Source of the DNA: Deroplatys truncata
Lineage: Eukaryota > Arthropoda > Insecta > Mantodea > Mantidae
Length of the DNA: 64,000 bases
Assembly: GCA_030765065.1 (NCBI GenBank)
Contig: CM060978.1
Coordinates: forward strand, 219,189,498-219,253,497
Direction of reading: 5' to 3'
Shown here: positions 1-12,164 of the stretch, piece after piece
Position numbering within the stretch: position 1 is the first letter of the stretch
Layout: each line of letters starts with the position of its first letter
Position numbers and translations under genes: made by a program
The notes under the pieces: model-generated
Told to the model about the DNA's origin: nothing
The model's input: the letters and a program-made list of their open reading frames with translations, nothing else
The model's database searches: none

Positions 1-800
1 TACTTGGGGATCAATGGTAAGGGATACGAAACAAAATGAAGGATAGGCTGATTGTGTCGAGTTTTACAATCAATACAAAATACAAGATGTATTCCTCTTG
101 TCCCACCAGCTTTTCCCTTAACATTAACCTTTGTCTTTTCCCAGACCCACCTGTCCTACTCATCTCAGCGATTTTTCTCTATAGGCGCACAAAAATCCTC
201 TATTGGCTTATACTGTCGTGAATAGGTAATTTAATTCCATGTGTAGCTTCAAAGCCTCACTTTGACAGGAGCGACTAAGACTGAAAATTATCCAGATATC
301 AACATAAAGTTGTGGTACAGCAGCTCAGCAAAAATAATCCATAACTACACTGCATACATTATCAATCAGAAACTTCCTGAATGAATGGCATATACTAATT
401 TCTTACGAATTTAAATATAAAATTACATACAAGTTATCCACAGTAATAAGTCTGTTTCTGATATACAATCTACAGCCTAGGCCGCTAAAGTACTATTTTT
501 GGGCTTGTTAAGAGACGAGAAGTAACTGCTTTACATTGTAACGCCTCAAAGATTATAGACAGGCATGCAAAGAGCTTCTCTGGGAGAGATGGCCTCCTAG
601 CACACTGATGCGACATTGCTGTTAAGGTGAGAAGCACTCGCTCTACATTAATGCCTGGTACATGTAGAAATGTTCAGCCTAGTAAAGGTTTGTGAAGAAC
701 TTTCAGTGAAAAACTCACAATAGAGCATCTAACCGGGATAACAAGCGTTCTTAGCTTCCTACTGTAAAGCTGATGATGTTAATCACAACGTTTACCTTAG
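1..800. other. No recognisable feature
   Basis: AT-rich sequence with only short chance reading frames. I see no transposon motif, tandem repeat or RNA gene in it. Confidence 0.6.
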
Positions 801-805
801 ACAAC

Positions 806-1372
806 CACATAGGATAGGGACAGAACTAGGAGAGGGACGTAGCACTTGGACCTAGGCAGATGTTTAGTGCCTGAGCCCCTGACGGGGCGCCTCCGGGAGG
901 GGGGAGACAGAGGGCAGCCGGGGCAGGAGGCACGGCAGGCAGAGGGTAGGGTCCCTACCGTTTACAGATTTAAACTCCCGGGTGGGGAGTGCAACCGGTT
1001 CCCCTTCGCCCCTCTGGGCTTACATATCCCCTGGGGGTCTGAGACACGGAGACCGCCTTCCTCCGGGGGACGAAGGTTTATTCAGAGCATCCTTTCCTCT
1101 TGCCATGCACACGCCAAGACCTCCCTCCGACATTTGCAAACCTGAAAGAGACCATGCAGATGAAAGGTGAAGTGAAATGAGAATGGAGATGAAATGGAGG
1201 AACAAGAAATTCGGGGGATGTAATGATCCTTCCCAGCATTCGCCTAGCAGCCCGGGGAAACCCCCGAAAAACCCCATGGGTCAGGAAGGTTAGCTGTGGG
1301 AATCGAACCCACGACCTCCAGAATGTAGGCCACAAACGTTACTGCCTGAGCTATCCCGCTAGATTAGAGGAC
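806..1372 (-). mobile_element. tRNA-derived SINE-like retroposon, about 0.55 kb
   Basis: On the minus strand the element begins with a tRNA-like head. An A-box (TAGCTCAGGCAG, complement of 1342-1353) and a perfect B-box (GGTTCGATTCC, complement of 1299-1309) lie 32 bases apart, as in a tRNA gene. The head is followed by a GC-rich body of about 450 bases. The same order (B-box, 'CTTCCTGACCCATG', a C-rich hairpin-like stretch, a T-rich tract, then 'AGGGGATRTGTAAG') recurs on the plus strand at 48.4 kb, so this is a family and not a single pseudo-tRNA. It was probably transcribed by RNA polymerase III. The chance ORFs inside it are not genes. Confidence 0.7.
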
Positions 1373-1380
1373 CATGTTAT

Positions 1381-3240
1381 AATTGGCCTATTTTTTGCAG
1401 GAATGATTTAAAAATGAATCCTTATTCATACTTTTAAATAAAAAAAATATTCGACAAAAAATATTCTCGAATTTCACTAAATGATACAAAATATAATATT
1501 GTAACTAAAATCATTTTTCCAATCCAATAAGAAGCAACTAAATTACTTTGTCCAATCTAGTGAAGGCTTGTATTTTCCGATTATTCTATCATGGCTCCGC
1601 GCACCGCACTTCTTTCTGCATTCGTTTACAGCAATCAACTGATGATGATGCTCGTATCGGTAACCTCGACCTCAAGCAGGTCGTGTGTCACCTCTCTTGG
1701 ATTGAAATTTCTTCTTCGTCTCCTCATCTTCCTCTTCTTGGTCTCTCTCTCTCTCTCTCGCTTGTTCGCTCGCTGCTTTTGTGTATGTTGTTATTGGCAG
1801 GCTCGCTCCTTGAACATATAAATGCGGAGTTGCCAATTTAGAAATTTTTGTGACACAGACAACCCAGAAATTCTACTTAGCCACGGCCATAATACTCTGG
1901 GACAAAGTGCCATCAAATCCCAACAATGGATCGTTCAAATATTGCGGCCTGATAGCCTGCATGCTAGAATATGATAAAATTTATGGGATAAAGCAGAATA
2001 CAAAATAGAGCATTATTAAAAGCAGACTATTACGGTTTAGTGAGCACCTTCTTGCATGCTTTACATACGAATACTATCACACTACTACTACTGATTTCAG
2101 TAGTTCAATGCCGAAATAAAATAGAAATGATTATAATAGTCTGTAATAATAATCATCATAAATTGGCAATTTTATTCATTATTTCCTAGACTCATAGGAA
2201 AGAAGCTTTGGTAAATACAGTTTTGGCAATTGCAGGAGGTAGAGACAGTTCCCGCTTGTTTTGGTAATATAATGGTTGCCCACAGCAGCTCACGCAGTTG
2301 ATTCATGGGCGGCAGTTATGTTGCTACATTATGCTAATGTCATTAACTTTGATTATGCTTCATTATCTAGAGGTTATTTATAACAAATCGTTTAACTGTA
2401 GACTAAAGCAAATCAAACCCATACACACTTCTAATTTTGAATGGAAGTATGAGTAAATACGTAAATATTCTAGCGGCCCAATACATAGAGAAGTGTTAAC
2501 TACCATCTAAACGTATTAAAGATTCGGGGATTAGCCTAAGCATTCAATAAATACTGCATTATTACTTTTATTTAACAAGTTTAAGGAACATAATAATCCT
2601 TTTGGTTTAAACCAAATAAGACTTAGAGCTAGTTATTTCGTTTTTATTGAAATATTCAATAAAACAAAATAAAATAGATGTATCTATAGTATAATAACTC
2701 TGTTTAATAGCGCGCGATACTACAACAACCAGATTGACGCATAAGATCGAGCACACTGTGGTTTCAAGGCTCAGATATTTGTGATTTAAACAAAAGAAAA
2801 ATATAAAGGCAAAGCTGAGATGAAACAGGACAAGAGCAATAAAAACGATACATGTAAATCAGCTATATTTTATTCCTGTATTGTGCTATACTTTAAGAAA
2901 GATTGTGTTAATATTTAGTTTTTTTAATTTTAGTGCCAAGAAAAGCACGTGTTTCTACTAAAATAATATTCGGAATCCAAAATGGTATCATAATTGTTCA
3001 TTAATTTCTGTGATAGAATTACCTCCTATATCACTTGGACCCAGCATTTGTGAATATAACATAAAAGACAAAGCGGGCCAGCAAAGGTGAAACAAATTTT
3101 TGCGACAAATTATATAAATGAGAAACAAGAATGTAAACAAGAACAAATAAAATAAAATTTGAACTTACAGATAACCCTATAGATATCTTCTGCTCTTTTT
3201 CATGATTTACACTGCTTATTCCTGAACAAATAGCTATGTA
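1381..3240. other. No recognisable gene; short CT microsatellite
   Basis: AT-rich DNA. A (TC)n run lies at about 1741-1762. The overlapping 97 and 76 aa frames in this area cross that run and have no family resemblance. Nothing else is supportable. Confidence 0.6.
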
Positions 3241-3246
3241 TATATA

Positions 3247-4338
3247 CTATGTGATCAAGAGTATCCGGACACCCCCACAAACATACGTTTTTCATCTTAT
3301 ATGCATTGTGCTGCCACCTACTGCCTGGTACTCATTATCCGCGACCTCAATAGTCATTAGACATCGTGACACATCAGAATGGTACGCTTCGTGGAACTCA
3401 CGGACTTCGAACGTGGTCAGGTGATTGGGTGTCACTTGTGTCAGAAGTCTGTACGCACACTCCTAAACATCCCTAGGTCCACTGTGTCTGATGTGATAGT
3501 GAAGTTGAAACGTGAAGGGACATGTACAACAAAAGCGTACAGGCCGACCTCGACCGCCGACCGCTGACCTTTGAAGAGGGTCTTAAAGAGTAATAGGCAG
3601 ACATCTATCCACACCATCATACAGGAGTTCAAAACTGCATCAGGATCCAGTCCAAGTACTATGACAGTTAGGCGTGATGTGAGAAACCTTGGATTGCATG
3701 GTCGAGCGGCTGCTCGTAAGCCATACATCACGCAGAAAAACGCCAAACGACGCCTCGCTTGGTGTAAGTAGCGTCAACATTACACGATTGAACAGTGGCA
3801 AAACGTTGTGTGGAGTGACGAATCACGGTACACAAGGTGGCGATCCATGGCAGAGTGTGAGTATGGCGATTGCCCGGTGAACGTCATCTGCCTGCGTGTG
3901 TAGTGCCAACAGTGAAATTCGGAGGTGGTGGCGTTATGGTGTGGTCGTGTTTTTCCTGGAGGGGGCTTCCACCCCTTGTTATTTTGCGTGGCACGATCAC
4001 AGCGCAGACCTACATTGATATTTTAAGCACCTTCTTGCTTCCCACTGTTGAAGAGCAATTCGGGGATGGCGATTGCATCTTTCAACACGATCGAGCACCT
4101 GTTCATACTGCACGGGCTGTGGCGGAGTGGTAACACGACAATAACATCCCTACAATGGACTGGCCTGCACAGAGTCCTGACTTGAATCCTGTAGAGCACC
4201 TTTAGGATGTTTTGGAACGCCGACTTCGTACCAGGCCTCACCGACCTACATCGATACCTCTCCTCAGTCCCGTACTCCGTGAAGTATGGGCTGCCATCCC
4301 CAAGAAATCTTCCAGCATCTGATTGAAAGTATGCCCTT
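3247..4338 (+). pseudogene. Tc1-like (IS630/Tc1/mariner) transposase pseudogene with left inverted repeat
   Basis: The left end (TGTGATCAAGAGTATCCGGA at about 3250-3269, preceded by TA) matches the terminal inverted repeat style of Tc1-family elements. The transposase starts at ATG 3379 with a helix-turn-helix region (ELTDFERGQVIG, then SVRTLLNIPRSTVSDVI). The DDE domain is visible as VVWSDES (about 3809), [11 protein letters not shown] (about 4080) and SPDLNPVEHL (about 4176), which gives a DD34E-type triad. In-frame stops lie at about 3565, 3769, 4131 and 4203. A frameshift lies near 3870-3900 and another near 4295. No right inverted repeat is present: after about 4338 the sequence changes to a different transposase. 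It is inactive. Confidence 0.85.
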
Positions 4339-4348
4339 AGGCTTTTTT

Positions 4349-4760
4349 GTACCGAGATTCGTCAAGGTTACAGAACATCAGTGGCTGACCTCGATAATTT
4401 GAAACGCAGAATTGGCCTTGCGATTGAAAATGTAGCAATTGCTATGCTGAAGAATACCTGGAGACATATCTGCCGTGGTAAAAATGGCTCTCATGTTGAA
4501 GTATATTCAATTTGCAGCTCTTTAGCTAATAGAAAATGTTAACAGTTTCAATTACACAACCTTTTCTATTGAGTTATATCTATTTTTTTATTTTATTTCT
4601 GTTATTTATTTATTTCTCATTGTCACAACTCCGTGGCAACAATTGTTACATTGTTACACAAATTCTGCAGTATCAAATCTGACTAGATTTATTTCCCTTT
4701 GGCTTATACATAATTTATTTCATTGGTGTTTTAATTGGGACACTCTGTATATAATCCAAA
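4349..4760 (+). pseudogene. 3' end of a second, mariner-like transposase
   Basis: A 62-codon open stretch (4353-4542, stop TAA) reads as the C-terminus of an insect mariner/Tc1-type transposase: the segment DLDNLKRRIGLAIENV is followed by MLKNTWRHICRG and NGSHVEVY. In these families this tail follows the DDE domain. Here the DDE domain is missing and the tail is fused to the truncated Tc1-like element upstream. The AT-rich 3' flank ends in GGGACACTCTGTAT (about 4738), a typical outer end for this type of element. The two elements belong to different families, so this is a junction and not one gene. Confidence 0.7.
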
Positions 4761-7700
4761 GAATTTCGTCATGATTAATAACACATAAAAGCTACAGGAG
4801 GTAAATGCTCTACCAGGCCACTAAAATTGCAAGTGGTGCTTGTTTCTTCAATTAGCATTGGCATATAGTTAACATCAGATATGCTAAATGCCATTGTGGA
4901 GAAATTTATGATTTATACCAGAAAATAAGAAGAATATATGAATAATTATTTGTCATATTTTCTTTACATATTTTAATAAACTCGTCATCTGTTCAAAAGA
5001 AATAAAATACATTTGTGTGTGTAGGATATGTACAATTTCCTTATTTGAAACAGTCTACTTTGCGATAAAGTGGTGATTAACTGGATAATGGAGAGTTTTC
5101 CACATTTGGTAAGCCTCTTACTATCGAGCGTGACCCTGTTCTGTAATTCCATTCAGTGTAGCAGATTCACCTGTTTCTTGTTTAATCTTGTTCTCTGACG
5201 TCAGGGATTGACCCTGTTGCTAGGAGAGAGATGCCAAACGCTCCGATGAAAATTCGCTGAAACAACACTGCGACCTCTCTCGTGTTTACGCAAAACTCCA
5301 AGTCATAACAGCGCTTCAAGAAACAGTGACACGCCTGAATTATGGAGCAGGGAATCTGGATCGATTTAGCTCTATGTATATACAAAAATAATGTAGCGAG
5401 GAAGGAATACCGATAACAGACGCTACCCGACGAGCGAAGTTGGACAGGTCGACCCGTGAGCTCGAGAAAATCGATTCCACTTTTGTTTCATTAGCCATGA
5501 ACGCATGCCGGCAGATCGCAATCGGTAAACATCGTTAGCAAACAGCAGAGCGATGCCCTTGTTACAGATGAAAGAAAGCCTACTTTCTAGGACGTATTTA
5601 CGCTGTTTTATACAATTATATATCTTCGAACATCTTAAGAGTTAAGCTTGGTTTTAATATTTTCTTATGGTAATTTTAGAATTACATGGTATAAAATAAA
5701 CATTACTGAACACAAACTTAATTATCATATGGTTTGGCGTTTGCCATTCCCTTTCTTCATAGGCAAGAAAAAATTAATAAAGTATCTACTTTCGTCTTCA
5801 TTTCCACTTGTTCAATCATTTTATAACGATGATTATTCTTAACAAGTTATAAACACTTGGAACTTGTATTTTATCTTTTGTGTTTGAGCAGGAATACTTG
5901 GAACATCTTTGAGAATCCTAATTTATTTGCCTTGTATTATTTGATACATGTGGCAGAACAGCATAAAAATTAAACTTTTTCCATTAGGCCTTAAAAAGCA
6001 TAACTTATGTCTCTAACTCTTATTATCAACATAAAGATAAGTGATACCATTTGAATAATGCAAGAGCCATTATAAAAAGAAATAAAAAAGATAATCCTTT
6101 TATTTTATACTTGTGGCCTGAACAACAATCTCTAAAACAAGTTTATTAAAAGTTAAAGTTAATATTTTTCCAACGTTAACTGATTCTAATTTAAAACTTA
6201 TGAATGTTCATAATCACTTTATATTTTATTAAACAGAAACACTTAGAACGGTAAGTGCATTCTAAAAGAATGGAGGATGGAAGGTTACTCAAAAGAATAA
6301 GGAAGTGGACGCCACCAGGAAGGAGGAGAAAAGAAAACAGCATAGCACATGAGTTCAAAGGATTAGAGGGGCAATAATGGATTGGGAAATTGAGGAAGAT
6401 TTATGATCCAATAAGCAAGAATATGTGTGTACATATGTATACACATACATATATGTATAAAATTCAAAAGGAAGTCTTATATTAAAAAACGGAATAAGAA
6501 AGATAAATCTTTACGGAATAGAACGCCTCTGGTTGGCTAATATTATGAATATTTGTTTACACACATACATATAAGAATAATATTAACAATAATACCAAAA
6601 CCCTCTGGAGAACTTCGGGGACATAAGAACAAGCGAAAAATTCCTATAAAGGTAATAGTGCGTTTTGCACTAGATTTCTGATGTGTAGCGATTATTTATG
6701 GTATGCAGAAAAACGCTGGTGGTTTACGTAACTTTGTTTTCGGAGCCTTTACAAAGTTTTATAAAAGATGAGGTGAATATCTTGGATTTCCTAATTACAA
6801 TAAACCATTCCATTAGGTTTGAGGTAATTGCACTCAAAACAACAAATGCTATTATAAATAGAAACTTAAGTCTTGTGCGCGTGAGTATACCTGTGCGTGT
6901 GTGTTTGTGAGTGTGTGTGTGTACACCAGGTGAGTCAGTTGCCCGTATTTATTTTTTAATTTGGCTGATTTGCGTATCACATTATAGAGGAGGGATACAT
7001 AACTCAGTGTATAAGTGTTTTACGGGACAGAATGCAATCGCTATGTATGTCGATGCAGAAAACATCCCACTCTGACACTGGGAACTGCAGTAGCACCTTT
7101 AGCCAATTTTACAAACTTTTGTTATTTAGCATACATTCATGCACCCTTTTGAAAACGCCCCTGAAGGAACAACCTATCACATGCATCGGTTGACAAAATC
7201 ATTTGAAAACAAAATGGCATATCTACGCAGCGTTGTACAGCCTTGTCAAAAATGCTAAGTATTAGATAGATAATTTCTCGTATGTCACAAACAATGGTGT
7301 ATTTCAGATCATACAGTAATTGTAATGACTTATGCACTTTATTTGTTTGAATTAAAACTACCAAATTGAGCTCAAAACACTGTATGACCTTGCAAAAAGC
7401 GTGTAAACATTCGACGAATGGTCTAGTTCTGCGATTACTAATTCGTATAGGAACCTCAGTTCGCATGGTAGTTAGTATTGCCCGAAAGTTATTATCATAG
7501 TTGCCTTAGTACTTGCTACTTGAGTTGTGGTTCAAACCCTTCGGGTTAAGTTCAAACTTTTATTACCTTTTGTTTCATCTCTTTGGGCCTGTAATTTGAT
7601 GTTATGATACAAATAAATTTTTGATAACATTATAAGTGTGTACAAAATAGAATAATCACCATGTTTTCCACCACAAAGAAAAAGAGCCGAAAGCCCAAAT

Positions 7701-9200
7701 CATCTATGGCCACTCATACGTGAAGAATGCAGGCAGATTACACCGCGCATGTTACAGCATGCAAGAAGGTCTCTCCGGCAACGTTCACAATGTTCGTCAT
7801 TTTGAACATTTATTTCGTTGATGAAATCCACGCTCTTTAGCAATTTATTATTCTGTTTACTCGTGAACTTAGCACATTTACAATCCTTTGTCAATAGAAT
7901 TAAAACATAAGGTTTAAATATGAAACAATATCCGCCAAAAAGAATGAAAGCTAACTACGTAACACGTTTTACAACACCAGATACGGTACAGATTATTATA
8001 GTGAACACGATACACAATTATCTGATTGTAATTACTGTGTTTGGCTCCCAGGAGAACCAATAACAAAAATAAATAAATAAATAAATAAATAAATTAGTAC
8101 ACTAAAATACAGAAAATAAACACAAAGAGAACATAAACAATTTGGTGTTTGTATCATATTCGATCCTGCGAAGCTAACCTTTGCTTCACCACATTCCAGC
8201 AGCTAACCCACTCTGCCAAAACCCACGTAGCGTATTCTGCACTTCGAGAAAACACTCCCCTATCGCCTTGCAAGCATTATATCTATGAAACTCCGTCTGT
8301 TTTAAGGTTTTTGCAGCTCTTTGGTTTTCATTCAGGCCTTCAATCATTAATGTTAGTTGCGTATAGTACCGAATAGAAGGGCAGAGGGTCAATGTTTTCA
8401 CATTAGACAATATACTCGAGTTACATAGATACAAATACCTTGGGGCAGCTGATTCACCTGGTATATATGTGCATTGATGAAGGGCGTATTGGTGTATTTA
8501 TCTGGGAAACAGCGGGAGGTAGATTTGAATAAAAACACAAAACAGCAGAGATACGAATAGAAGACAAAATTCCATTTTGCTATAAAAATGCATACCTTGA
8601 ATCCATAATATTAAATACGGCTTATTTTTCTGTGTATAACGAATAATGGAAGTTACTCAAAAATAATAAAAATAAATAAGCAATAATTACGTATACGTTG
8701 ACCATTATTTTTGCTCTTAAGCTCTCTATGTATGTCCAAAGACATTGCGTACTACAGAAAAGTAGAAAACTACATTTGAAATCCGCATATTACCGTAAAC
8801 AAAATGAGTGTTTTGGCCTGATCCAAGAAAGTATTTCTAAAAACTGAATTGCTTACTGTTACCTTATTACAATGGTACTCTACATTTGACCCTGTACTAA
8901 AAATGGGTTCTGTTCGCATTTCCAAAAGCACATGCCCTTAGCCGCCTTTCCTAAACTCCAATCATATTGCACAATCCGTTTATACGAATATTAGCACAGC
9001 ATCAGCGATCGACACCAGACTGGAGAAACAAGCACTAAATAGTTGGCAACCAAAAATTGAGTTTCTTTCCCTTTATCCATAGCGAATACAGTCAGATTTG
9101 GAAATACCGTAAACTTTATTTTAATTACCTAATATACCTTTAGCGTGAAAATAGAAATGCAGATAGATGTAGCACATTCAAGAACCTTAGAACTTAAAAC
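4761..9200. other. Long AT-rich stretch without a recognisable gene
   Basis: Only simple sequence stands out: a GT-rich run at about 6885-6925 and an (AAAT)n microsatellite at about 8068-8095. The minus-strand 109 aa frame at 7137-7466 and the overlapping 75 and 82 aa frames at 8149-8434 have no motif I recognise and lie in AT-rich, uneven sequence. I treat them as chance. Confidence 0.55.
8068..8095. repeat. (AAAT)n microsatellite
   Basis: About six uninterrupted AAAT units, read directly from the sequence. Confidence 0.9.
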
Positions 9201-9287
9201 AATGTTCGAATGAGAGAAACAGCAATGCTCTTTGTACGGTTATGAACCTACAATCACACATAAGTTTTACGGAGTTATATACAAAAA
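9201..9287 (+). repeat. Left member of an 87 bp direct repeat flanking an R1 copy
   Basis: The stretch containing GAATGAGAGAAAC, AATGCTCTTTGTACGGT and CAATCACACATAAG recurs at about 10060-10146 with roughly 90% identity by eye. The R1 copy at 9284-10057 lies exactly between the two. Confidence 0.85.
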
Positions 9288-10057
9288 ATCTGATGTGTTA
9301 CACTCACCTGCCTTCTCTACTCTTGTACATCTTATTGCTAATTTTCTTGTAGGTGCTGCAAGGGGAATATAGTAGGCTTTAAGCGATAGACAAATGTTTT
9401 AAGAGCTGGTTGCTATGTTGCGCATTCCATTCTCTTTGCATGTCCAGGACATAAAAAAACGAATAACGAATTCCCACTTGAGAAAAATTGTGTTGGAAAA
9501 TTCAAACAAATAACCACGAATATCTCGGAAATGGTTCACTCCACATAAGTGTGTATGACGTAAATCACGTGTTTTAACGAGTTCTCCATTTTTTGTGTAG
9601 AAACATTTTGTCTATCTCTTACAGTTTACCAGAAATACAAAAGCCATTCAGAATGAAGAAGGCTTTTGGGGAAATACCCAGAAAATGCAACGTATACATT
9701 TCATTTGTCATGAAAATATCTTAAATATGTGATATTTTAATCAAAATATTTAGAGCCCTTTTTGAGAAAATTAAAATTAAAAATGTTCCATGTAAAGGGT
9801 AATCTAGGGTGGGGGATTTTCTTGAAAACCTTCGTGTCGCATCTCTGGAAGATACTGAACCTAAATACCAAGTTTGGTGTTTATCCGACTGTTCGTTTCT
9901 GAGTTATGCTGTTCACAGACAGACACACACACGGACGTGTTCCCAAAAATACGTTTTTTGGATTCAGAGGGTCATGTATTTCCGGTGAAATCTCGGTATC
10001 GAATTTTTGGGTGGAAAGCAATATTTCCCCTAATTACTATACGTAGTAGAGAAAGTA
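9284..10057 (-). mobile_element. R1 repeat, near full length
   Basis: R1 is a family of about 0.85-0.95 kb. In its forward sense (given as +) it begins TACTTTCTCTACTACGTATA and has a GT-rich microsatellite about 120 bases in. It ends AGTAGAGAAAGTCATGTGAG, then about 20 bases, then a T-run. The outer ACTTTCTCTACT and the inner AGTAGAGAAAGT form a 12 bp subterminal inverted repeat. It carries no recognisable protein. It resembles a non-autonomous DNA element but is unclassified. This copy is inverted: its tail is at 9284 and its head at 10057. Confidence 0.8.
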
Positions 10058-10059
10058 AT

Positions 10060-10146
10060 AATGTTAGAATGAGAGAAACTACAATGCTCTTTGTACGGTA
10101 AATAACCTGCAATCACACATAAGTTTACGGAGTTATAAACCAAAAT
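10060..10146 (+). repeat. Right member of the 87 bp direct repeat flanking an R1 copy
   Basis: Matches 9201-9287, including CAATGCTCTTTGTACGGT, and starts immediately after the R1 head. It could be an unusually long target duplication or an older tandem duplication into which R1 inserted. Confidence 0.85.
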
Positions 10147-10620
10147 TCCTGCACTTCTAAGAGTTAGCATTTTTAATTTGGTACATTTTACAAATAAGCT
10201 ACTATCTTGAAAAGCTATACAGAAGTAATTACGCGTTAACAAATGAAGGTATCGCAACTGCTTCCTAAACTTTACTCAGTAAAGCCATCTCCCTTCTATT
10301 TCCTTAATGAGTATAGGCCACACCCATTATTCATAGCACGTGTACGGCAGCAACCGACTTTTATGTTTACATAGCGAGAGTCATAAAACTCGCTGGGAAG
10401 TATTACAGAAGCTTAGAGGGACGATGAAAGAAGTGAAAAGATGAAGCTGCTAGCTAGAAGGATATGCCTTCTTAAATTATGTTTCTTGTGTACCACTTTG
10501 TCAAGTAATCATGCTTATGTGGCCATATTTTGAGTTCACTATCGCTATGACACGCATTTCTTTACAGTCCAACCTATAAATATTATATTTCAGTACGAGG
10601 GTTGTAATTTTACGTTCTTT
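10147..10620. other. No recognisable feature
   Basis: Unique-looking AT-rich sequence between R1 copies. Confidence 0.5.
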
Positions 10621-10631
10621 ACTGCGTACTT

Positions 10632-10695
10632 ACAGTAAATAGAGAAACTCCATGTCGACATCTTACCAGGAATACACGTTTTGAGGCCCCCTGAA
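10632..10695 (+). mobile_element. R1 head fragment
   Basis: Divergent first 100 or so bases of a forward R1, recognised by ATACACGTTTTGAGGCCCCC. It is cut at the poly-A/T point where the next, inverted R1 begins. Confidence 0.6.
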
Positions 10696-12149
10696 TAAAA
10701 AATCTTATGTGTTACACTCATATGACTTTCTCTACTCTTGTACAAACTATTCTTACAAACGCTTATTCTCCATATGCTTCATGTTAATCGAGATATCGAG
10801 ATTTTAATCTTATTGCTAATTTTCTTGTAGATGCAAGGGGAATTGGTAGGCTTTAAGCGATAGTCAAATGTTTTAAGCGCTGGTTGCTATGTGGCGCATT
10901 CTATTCTCTTTGCATGTCCAGGACATATGAATAACGAATTCCCATTTGAGAAAAAGTATTGGAAAATTTAAGGGAGTAACACGCAATATCTCGAAAATGG
11001 TTCACTCAAAAAAAAAAAATATGACATAAATTGCGTATTTTAACGCGATCTACATTTTTTGTGTAGTAAAATTTTGTCTATCTCTTATGGTTTACCAATT
11101 ATGCAAAAGTCGTTCACAATGAAGAATACTTTTGGAGACATTCCAAGAAACTTCGAGATATACACTTCATTTGTCATGAAAATATCTTGAACATATGATA
11201 TCTTAATTAAAATCGTTAGAGCCATTTTTGAGAAAATAAAAATGTTCAAAAAATCATTCATGTAATCAGGGGTGGGGGATTTTCTTGAAAACCTTCGTGT
11301 CGCATCTCTGCAAGATATACTGAACCAGAATACCAAGTTTGGTGTTTATCCGACTATTGGTTTCTGAGTTATGCTGTTCACAGACACACACACACGGACA
11401 TGTTTCCAAAAATGCTTTTTTTTGGTTTCAGGAGGTCCCAAAACATATATTTTCGGTGAAATTTCGGTATCGAATTTTGGGTGAATACAATACTTCCCCT
11501 ACTTACTATACGTAGTAGAGAAAGTAAACATAAATAACGAATTCCTATTTGAGAAAAAGTATTGGAAAATTTAAGGGAATAACAAGCAATATCTCGAAAA
11601 TAGTTCACTCAACAAAAAAATGTATATGACATAAATTGTGTATTTTAACGCGATCTACATTTTTTGTGTAGTAAAAGTTTGTCTATCTCTAATGGTTTAC
11701 CAGTTATGCAAAAGTCGTTCACAATGAAGAATACTTTTGGAGACATTCCCAGAAAATTCGAGATATACATTTCGTTTGTCATGAAAATATCTTAAACATA
11801 TGATATTTTAATCAAAATCGTTACTGCCATTTTTGAGAAAATTAAAATTTTCAAAAAATGTTCCATGCAAAGGGTAATCTGGGGTGGGGAGATTCTATTG
11901 AAAACCTTCGTGTCGCATCCCTGGAAGAATACTGAACCTAAATACCAAGTTTGGTGTTTATCCGACTGTTCGTTTCTGAGTTATGCCGTTCACAGACACA
12001 CACACAGACACACACGGACATGTTTTCAAAAATGCTTTTTTTGAATCAAGTAGGTCTCAAAAGATGTATTTCCGGTGAAATCTCGGTATCGAATTTTTGG
12101 GTGGAATACAACACTTCCCCTACTTACTTATACGTAGTAGAGAAAGTAA
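10696..12149 (-). mobile_element. R1 dimer: full copy plus tandem 0.6 kb partial copy
   Basis: A complete inverted R1 (10696-11527) is followed directly by a second inverted R1 (11528-12149) that lacks the tail 240 bases. The second copy starts at the internal point ATAACGAATTCC. Both halves contain the same ordered landmarks: ATCTCGAAAA, GATCTACATTTTTTGTGTAG, AATACCAAGTTTGGTG and TACGTAGTAGAGAAAGTA. The same partial-plus-full arrangement, joined at the same internal site, recurs at 40.65-42.2 kb. Confidence 0.8.
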
Positions 12150-12164
12150 AAAGGATTTTTAGAT

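Noticed and set aside
846-1335. Several ORFs of 62-99 aa on both strands
   Set aside because: They lie in the GC-rich body of a tRNA-derived retroposon and conflict with one another.
7137-7466. 109 aa minus-strand gene
   Set aside because: No motif, no promoter or poly(A) context, and composition the same as the surrounding AT-rich DNA.
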